From the NCBI RefSeq assembly GCF_027531815.1, contig NZ_JAPZSK010000017.1:62001-126000 (forward strand): a stretch of DNA of 64,000 nt. The letters are read 5' to 3'. Under the pieces are notes generated by a model, which saw only the letters and a list, made by a program, of their open reading frames with translations, was not told the origin of the DNA and searched no databases. This DNA comes from Gemmatimonas sp. (GTDB lineage: Bacteria > Gemmatimonadota > Gemmatimonadetes > Gemmatimonadales > Gemmatimonadaceae). Both the position numbers and the translations under genes were made by a program. Positions 60,129-64,000 of this stretch are shown here, piece by piece (within the stretch, counting starts at the first letter, position 1; each line of letters opens with the position of its first letter).

Positions 60129-61067
60129 ATGAGTTACGTCACCTACGACGAGTTCGAGTCTGCGCGCACCCCGAGCGCCGTGTATTGGCTGATCGGGTTG
60201 TGCGTGGCCGTGTATTTCGTGCAGGCCACGCTCGTGGGCGACGCGAACATGGCCAACTGGCTGGGCTACGCCTCCGGCGATCTGCAGTCACGCTCGCTGT
60301 GGACGCTGGTGACCTACATGTTCGTGCACGGTGGGTTGGTGCATCTGCTGCTCAACATGTGGACACTCTGGCTCTTCGGGCCGCGTGTGGAGCGGTCGTG
60401 GGGGGCCAGCACCTTCACCTGGTATTACCTGTGGTGCGGGCTGGGGGGGTGGGCGTTCCACGCCATGTTGCAGCCCAATGCCGGTATTCTGGTGGGTGCT
60501 TCGGCGGCCATTCTGGGCGTGGCGGTGGCGTATGCGAGTCGCTGGCCCGACGACGAAGTCCTGTTCTTCGGCGTGGTGCCCATGAAGGTGAAGTGGCTGG
60601 TGGTGTTCATGGCGCTCATCAACATCACCATGACGGTGATCGACAGCGGCAGCACCGGGGGCACGGCCTACGCGGCGCACATCGGCGGCATGCTGGCCGG
60701 CTGGATCTACCTGCGCGCCCCCAACGTGGGGAGTCTCGACCGCCTCCGCAGCCGCATTGCGTCGGCGCCCGACTACGGCGACGAGCCGCCGCGCGCCGTC
60801 CCCAAGAGCAGCCGCCCGCGCGAGCGGGAGCGCGAGACCGACGACATCGTGGCGCAGAGCAAGGCGGCCATGGCACGGGTGCGTCCGGCGCCCAAGCCGC
60901 AGCCCAAGGAGCAGCCGGTGGTACCCACGCCGGCGGTGGTGCCGGCGGCGAGCACGGCGCTCGATGCGGTGCTGGACAAGATTGCGGCCACCGGGATGGA
61001 GAGTCTCACGGTGGCCGAGCGGCTGCTGCTGGACGAGTGGTCGAAGCGGCTGCGCGAACTGACGTGA
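60129..61067 (+). CDS. Rhomboid-family intramembrane serine protease
   Basis: A 312-residue membrane protein. Six-helix rhomboid core with FVHGGLVHLLLNM (H67, H72, N76), the catalytic Ser125 in GASA and His184 in AAHIGG. A cytoplasmic charged and proline-rich tail of about 110 residues (ERERETDDIVAQSKAAMARV, KPQPKEQP) is followed by a helical end. The substrates are unknown. Confidence 0.92.
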   Translation: MSYVTYDEFESARTPSAVYWLIGLCVAVYFVQATLVGDANMANWLGYASGDLQSRSLWTLVTYMFVHGGLVHLLLNMWTLWLFGPRVERSWGASTFTWYYLWCGLGGWAFHAMLQPNAGILVGASAAILGVAVAYASRWPDDEVLFFGVVPMKVKWLVVFMALINITMTVIDSGSTGGTAYAAHIGGMLAGWIYLRAPNVGSLDRLRSRIASAPDYGDEPPRAVPKSSRPRERERETDDIVAQSKAAMARVRPAPKPQPKEQPVVPTPAVVPAASTALDAVLDKIAATGMESLTVAERLLLDEWSKRLRELT

Positions 61068-61142
61068 GTTGCTGCGCGTTGGATGCTTCAGCGGGCGCCC
61101 ACGCGGCGCCCGTTTTCATTCGGTGTCATTTACGTTTCGCCC

Positions 61143-61532
61143 ATGCCCAAGCCACAACTGCTGGAAACGTTTCCGAATCCGTATGCGGATCGGAAGTACG
61201 AGATCTACATGGAGACCGACGAGTTCACGTCGCTCTGCCCCCTCGGCGGCGTTGAGACCGACGCGGTGGAACTCAAGCTGCTGGAAGGCGGCGCGCCCGA
61301 CTTCGCGACCATCAAGATCACCTACTGGCCGGCCGAGCAGTGTCTCGAGCTGAAGAGCCTGAAGCTCTATTTCTGGAGCTACCGCAACGACGGCATCTTT
61401 TATGAGCGGGCGGTGAACCACATCCTCGACGATCTGGTGGCCGCGTGCCGGCCGCATGCGATGACGGTGGTGGGGGATTTCAACGTGCGTGGTGGGCTCA
61501 AGAGCATCATCACCGCGCGCTACGACCGGTAG
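61143..61532 (+). CDS. queF: NADPH-dependent preQ0 reductase
   Basis: A 129-residue unimodular QueF that reduces 7-cyano-7-deazaguanine to preQ1 in queuosine synthesis. The catalytic Cys32 is in TSLCPLGG, and the QueF motif ELKSLKLYFWSYR at about 69-81 is followed by a conserved Glu (FYERAVNHILDDL). The start ATG 61143 fits the family. tRNA-Phe follows after about 96 bases. Confidence 0.95.
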   Translation: MPKPQLLETFPNPYADRKYEIYMETDEFTSLCPLGGVETDAVELKLLEGGAPDFATIKITYWPAEQCLELKSLKLYFWSYRNDGIFYERAVNHILDDLVAACRPHAMTVVGDFNVRGGLKSIITARYDR

Positions 61533-61628
61533 GGAGCAGGCGGGATCGGTTGGGGCCCGGGTTCCCTTTGCCCACCCGACGGCTATATTCCGAGACTCTG
61601 GTGCGGCGGCGTGCCGCGCACCTGGATT

Positions 61629-61701
<73 letters not shown>

Positions 61702-61712
61702 CTGCACAAAAC

Positions 61713-61747
61713 AACGCGGCGCCCTGACCTGGTCAGGGCGCCGCGTT
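61713..61747 (+). terminator. Terminator after tRNA-Phe
   Basis: A 17-base perfect inverted repeat (AACGCGGCGCCCTGACC and its complement) with a single-base centre, followed by a short T stretch (TGCGTTT). Confidence 0.85.
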
Positions 61748-61797
61748 GCGTTTCAGGGGGCCATCCGGGCGAAATGTCCGGGACGAACGATCATCCG

Positions 61798-61826
61798 TGG
61801 TTTCGTTCAGCTCGCAAACGAAACCA
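61798..61826 (-). terminator. Inverted repeat downstream of the VTT-DUF547 gene
   Basis: TGGTTTCGTT (61798-61807) pairs exactly with AACGAAACCA (61817-61826) around a 9-base loop. It lies 110 bases past the stop of the minus-strand gene and has no T tract, so its role as terminator is uncertain. Confidence 0.4.
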
Positions 61827-61936
61827 TGGAGGAGGCTCAGTCGCCCTTCCGCCCGCGAGCCGATGCCCGGCCGCTACGACGTGCGTCTCCCGGAGTGACT
61901 CGGCGGGTTGGAGGTTCGCTTCGACGGTTCGCGACG

Positions 61937-63382
61937 CTACGGCCGCGCGCGCGCGTTCAGCGTCCAGTCGTATTCCGTATCCACCCACGTGAAGCGCCCG
62001 CTACGCAGCAGTATGCGCGCGGACGCATCGTTCACGTAGCGCGCCCAAAAGGCGCCCACGCCCGCGAGCGTTCCGCCGAAGTCCTCACGGTACCATGTGA
62101 AGATCGGCGAGCCGTACACCGTGCGTGCCACGACATCCACTCGATTCTTGAATGGTTCCGCGAGAAACCGTCGGGCCTGATCATCGAGTTGCGCATCCAG
62201 GCGGCTGCCCACGAACGCTTCGCTCCGCAGCGGTGGACATCCCTTGGCCGCGCACACCAGCGCGACGTGGATTCGTGCGTCCTTGTAGGTCGGGCGAATG
62301 ATGCGGTGCTCCACGTCGTCGAGGGTGAGCGTGCGTCCACCCGCCTTCACGATCGGCTCGGCCCATGGACTCTTCAGGGTCACTCCGAACCGCTTGTTGA
62401 TGTTGCGGATCGAGCGCCGTTCCCTGCGGCTGTTGATCAGCTGGATGGTGTAGGCATTGTACACATTGATCCAGTAGGCCAACTGGTCGGCGGGCGCCAT
62501 GCGCTCCGGGTGTGCTGCTGCAAGCGCGTCGAGATAACGCGCAAAGTCGGCGGATCCCGCAAACGCATCGTAATCCACCGCCCCATTCACCACCCACTGC
62601 TGCAGCAGCCGGTCGAACGGTGCGTGATCCACAAGCGCTTGTGGTACATCGGCAGCCGACTGCGCCGGCGCCGCGTTCATGGGGGAGAACGACACGCCCA
62701 CGAGGATCGCCGCAGAGAGCCATCCGGCACGTCTGGCGAGCATGGGGAGAAACGACAGGAGCACCAACAACACGCCCGCCACTGCGACGCGCTGCAGGGC
62801 CGCTTCGCGCGCGCCATCCACACCGGCGAGGAGTGCATCGGCGAAGTACGTATAAACGACCGTTCCCGGTACGATCCCGAGCGCCGTGGCGAGCACATAA
62901 CTGCCAGGCTTCACCCCGGCGAGCCCGGCGCCGAAGTTGAGGCCATTGAACGGGATGAGCGGGAGTAGGCGGAGGCGAAGCAACGCCCCAAACGCCTGTT
63001 CGCCGGTGAGTGCGTCGAGTGCCCCTGCCCGCTTGCCGAGCAAGGCGCGGACCGCATCGCGACCAATGGCGCGGGCCAGCACGAATGCGCCAGTCGCACC
63101 GAGCGTGGCCCCGAGCCAGTTGACGAGACTGCCGACCCACGGGCCGAACAGCGCGCCACCGGCAAGCGTCATGGGCGTGGCGGGGAGGCCAAACGTGGTG
63201 ATGAGCGCGTACCCCACCACGAACGCCGGCGCCGCCCACGCCACCTCGCGCGCCGTACGGATGAGCGTTGGCAGTCGGTCGAGTCGCAACAGGTCCAGCA
63301 GTCCGGTTGCGCGTGCCAGGATCCACGCCGCGAGCAGGACCATCACCAATAGCGCCACGCGGACCCACGGACTATGCCGCAT
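61937..63382 (-). CDS. VTT-domain membrane protein fused to DUF547
   Basis: A 481-residue protein. Residues about 1-240 form a TVP38/DedA-type (VTT) membrane domain, with GGALFGPWVGSLVNWLGATLGATGAFVLAR and the LRLLPLIPFNGLNFGAGL signature. After another membrane segment comes a periplasmic DUF547 domain (LAYWINVYNAYTIQLI, IHVALVCAAKGCPPLRSEAF, LDDQARRFL). The two domains are usually separate proteins. Here they are one continuous frame with no sign of a join error. The start overlaps the preceding symporter gene by 11 bases. Confidence 0.85.
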   Translation of the reverse strand: MRHSPWVRVALLVMVLLAAWILARATGLLDLLRLDRLPTLIRTAREVAWAAPAFVVGYALITTFGLPATPMTLAGGALFGPWVGSLVNWLGATLGATGAFVLARAIGRDAVRALLGKRAGALDALTGEQAFGALLRLRLLPLIPFNGLNFGAGLAGVKPGSYVLATALGIVPGTVVYTYFADALLAGVDGAREAALQRVAVAGVLLVLLSFLPMLARRAGWLSAAILVGVSFSPMNAAPAQSAADVPQALVDHAPFDRLLQQWVVNGAVDYDAFAGSADFARYLDALAAAHPERMAPADQLAYWINVYNAYTIQLINSRRERRSIRNINKRFGVTLKSPWAEPIVKAGGRTLTLDDVEHRIIRPTYKDARIHVALVCAAKGCPPLRSEAFVGSRLDAQLDDQARRFLAEPFKNRVDVVARTVYGSPIFTWYREDFGGTLAGVGAFWARYVNDASARILLRSGRFTWVDTEYDWTLNARARP

Positions 63383-64000
63383 ACGGTTCTTCGGGTGTAG
63401 GGTGTAACGGACGCGTCGTGAGGAGCGTGACCGCCGCGCCGGTCAGGAACACCAACGGAATGCCATACATCGCCCACGGCCACGTATAGCCACCCGCTTC
63501 CCCGACAACGAGGAAGCATCCCACGCCCCATGCTACCCCCACGGCCATGCTGCACCACGCAGCCGCGGTGGTGGCACGAGGCCAATGGAAACCGGCGAGC
63601 AGTGCAAAAGACAGCGCCGCGATGGGAATGTTGGCGAGGATGAGCCGGTCGAGAATGCGATCGACGAGGAATGTGCCCCCGAGCCAACTCATTGCCGCGA
63701 GCACGACCAGCAACTGCCGCTGGGCCCGCACCGTGCGCCATGCGGGGGAACCAAAGTCGGTGGCGATCATCGTGGCCATCGCACTCCACACGCCCGCCAG
63801 GGTAGTGAGTGCGGCACCGAACAGTACGGCCAGCCCCACACCGCGCAACCCGCCCGGAAGCCAGCGCTGCATCATGGTCGGCACGGCCAGCTGTGGATCG
63901 CTCAGCTGTGGTTGATCGACGCGCAGGTACGCCGCGGCCAGCACGACCACGCCGTAGAGCAGGAACACCAGCACGGCGCTCATCCCCACCGCCTGAAAGG
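63372..64000 (-). CDS. Sodium:solute symporter, C-terminal part (cut by window end)
   Basis: About 209 codons of a multi-pass transporter whose start lies beyond the window. Helices such as GMSAVLVFLLYGVVVLAAAYL and the segment GVGLAVLFGAALTTLAGVWSAMATMIATDF match sodium:solute symporter proteins (the region before helix 8 to the C-terminus). The last residues overlap the start of the VTT-DUF547 gene, suggesting an operon. Confidence 0.8.
   Translation of the reverse strand, partial: FQAVGMSAVLVFLLYGVVVLAAAYLRVDQPQLSDPQLAVPTMMQRWLPGGLRGVGLAVLFGAALTTLAGVWSAMATMIATDFGSPAWRTVRAQRQLLVVLAAMSWLGGTFLVDRILDRLILANIPIAALSFALLAGFHWPRATTAAAWCSMAVGVAWGVGCFLVVGEAGGYTWPWAMYGIPLVFLTGAAVTLLTTRPLHPTPEEPYAA

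Overview
The window is a GC-rich (roughly two-thirds G+C, my estimate by eye) bacterial chromosome segment that contains the replication-origin neighbourhood. Gene order (dnaA-dnaN on one strand, rpmH-rnpA-yidD-yidC-mnmE diverging from it), many Sec-lipoproteins, TonB_C and SPOR proteins, and outer-membrane barrels point to a diderm. The style of the proteins (alanine-rich extensions, many lipoproteins with bacterial Ig-like repeats, many ECF sigma factors) suggests Gemmatimonadota, close to Gemmatimonas. This is an inference from gene content; there is no rRNA here to test it.

Layout. 1-2.7 kb: tail of a coiled-coil, chemoreceptor-like protein, an AraC-type regulator, the RNase P RNA and a lipoprotein. 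2.8-9.8 kb: the ori core, with dnaN, dnaA, a consensus DnaA box in the dnaA promoter, and the rpmH-rnpA-yidD-yidC-mnmE operon. 9.8-17.3 kb: a DUF2268 metalloprotease, DUF2225, upp, a LOG-family hydrolase, a kinase/response-regulator pair, a candidate parS centromere site and a sigma-54 activator. 17.3-19.6 kb: a glycosyltransferase whose 3' end is joined to a remnant of an FAD oxidoreductase, then a PRC-barrel protein and a one-helix membrane protein.

19.7-26.7 kb is the most unusual part. An ArsR-type regulator precedes nine tightly packed genes: a membrane-anchored C39 (double-glycine) peptidase; two small Sec-exported precursor-like proteins sharing an [S/T]E[I/Y]GGG motif followed by CxxC...CxxxC; an exported thioredoxin-like protein with a CPAS motif; a multi-pass membrane protein; an ABC ATPase with an ABC-2-type permease; and two FtsX/MacB-like permeases. 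I read it as an undescribed system for making and exporting disulfide-containing peptides, with processing outside the cytoplasm.

26.7-27.8 kb is a scar region with IS21-like and IS3-like remnants. 27.8-36.0 kb: a beta-CASP nuclease, a YdcF-like protein, an Ig-repeat lipoprotein metalloprotease, a paired M16 peptidase (one subunit active, one not), a SET-domain methyltransferase with a histone-H1-like tail, and an ADP-ribose pyrophosphatase. 36.3-48.8 kb: an ECF sigma/anti-sigma pair, holA, a SPOR protein, mutS, mug, glutaminyl cyclotransferase, a second large Ig-type metalloprotease lipoprotein, a TonB_C lipoprotein and cystathionine beta-synthase. 48.9-64.0 kb: a sugar isomerase/oxidoreductase pair, an outer-membrane protein, a low-GC SIR2-like gene that looks acquired, ctaA, an ECF operon with two glycogen-binding-like (CBM48) proteins, ddl, a rhomboid protease, queF, tRNA-Phe, a VTT-DUF547 fusion and a truncated sodium symporter.

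A family of purine-rich inverted repeats (TGACAAGGGAGGGGGCAGGG arms) occurs three times between genes, at 2.7, 37.0 and 48.8 kb.
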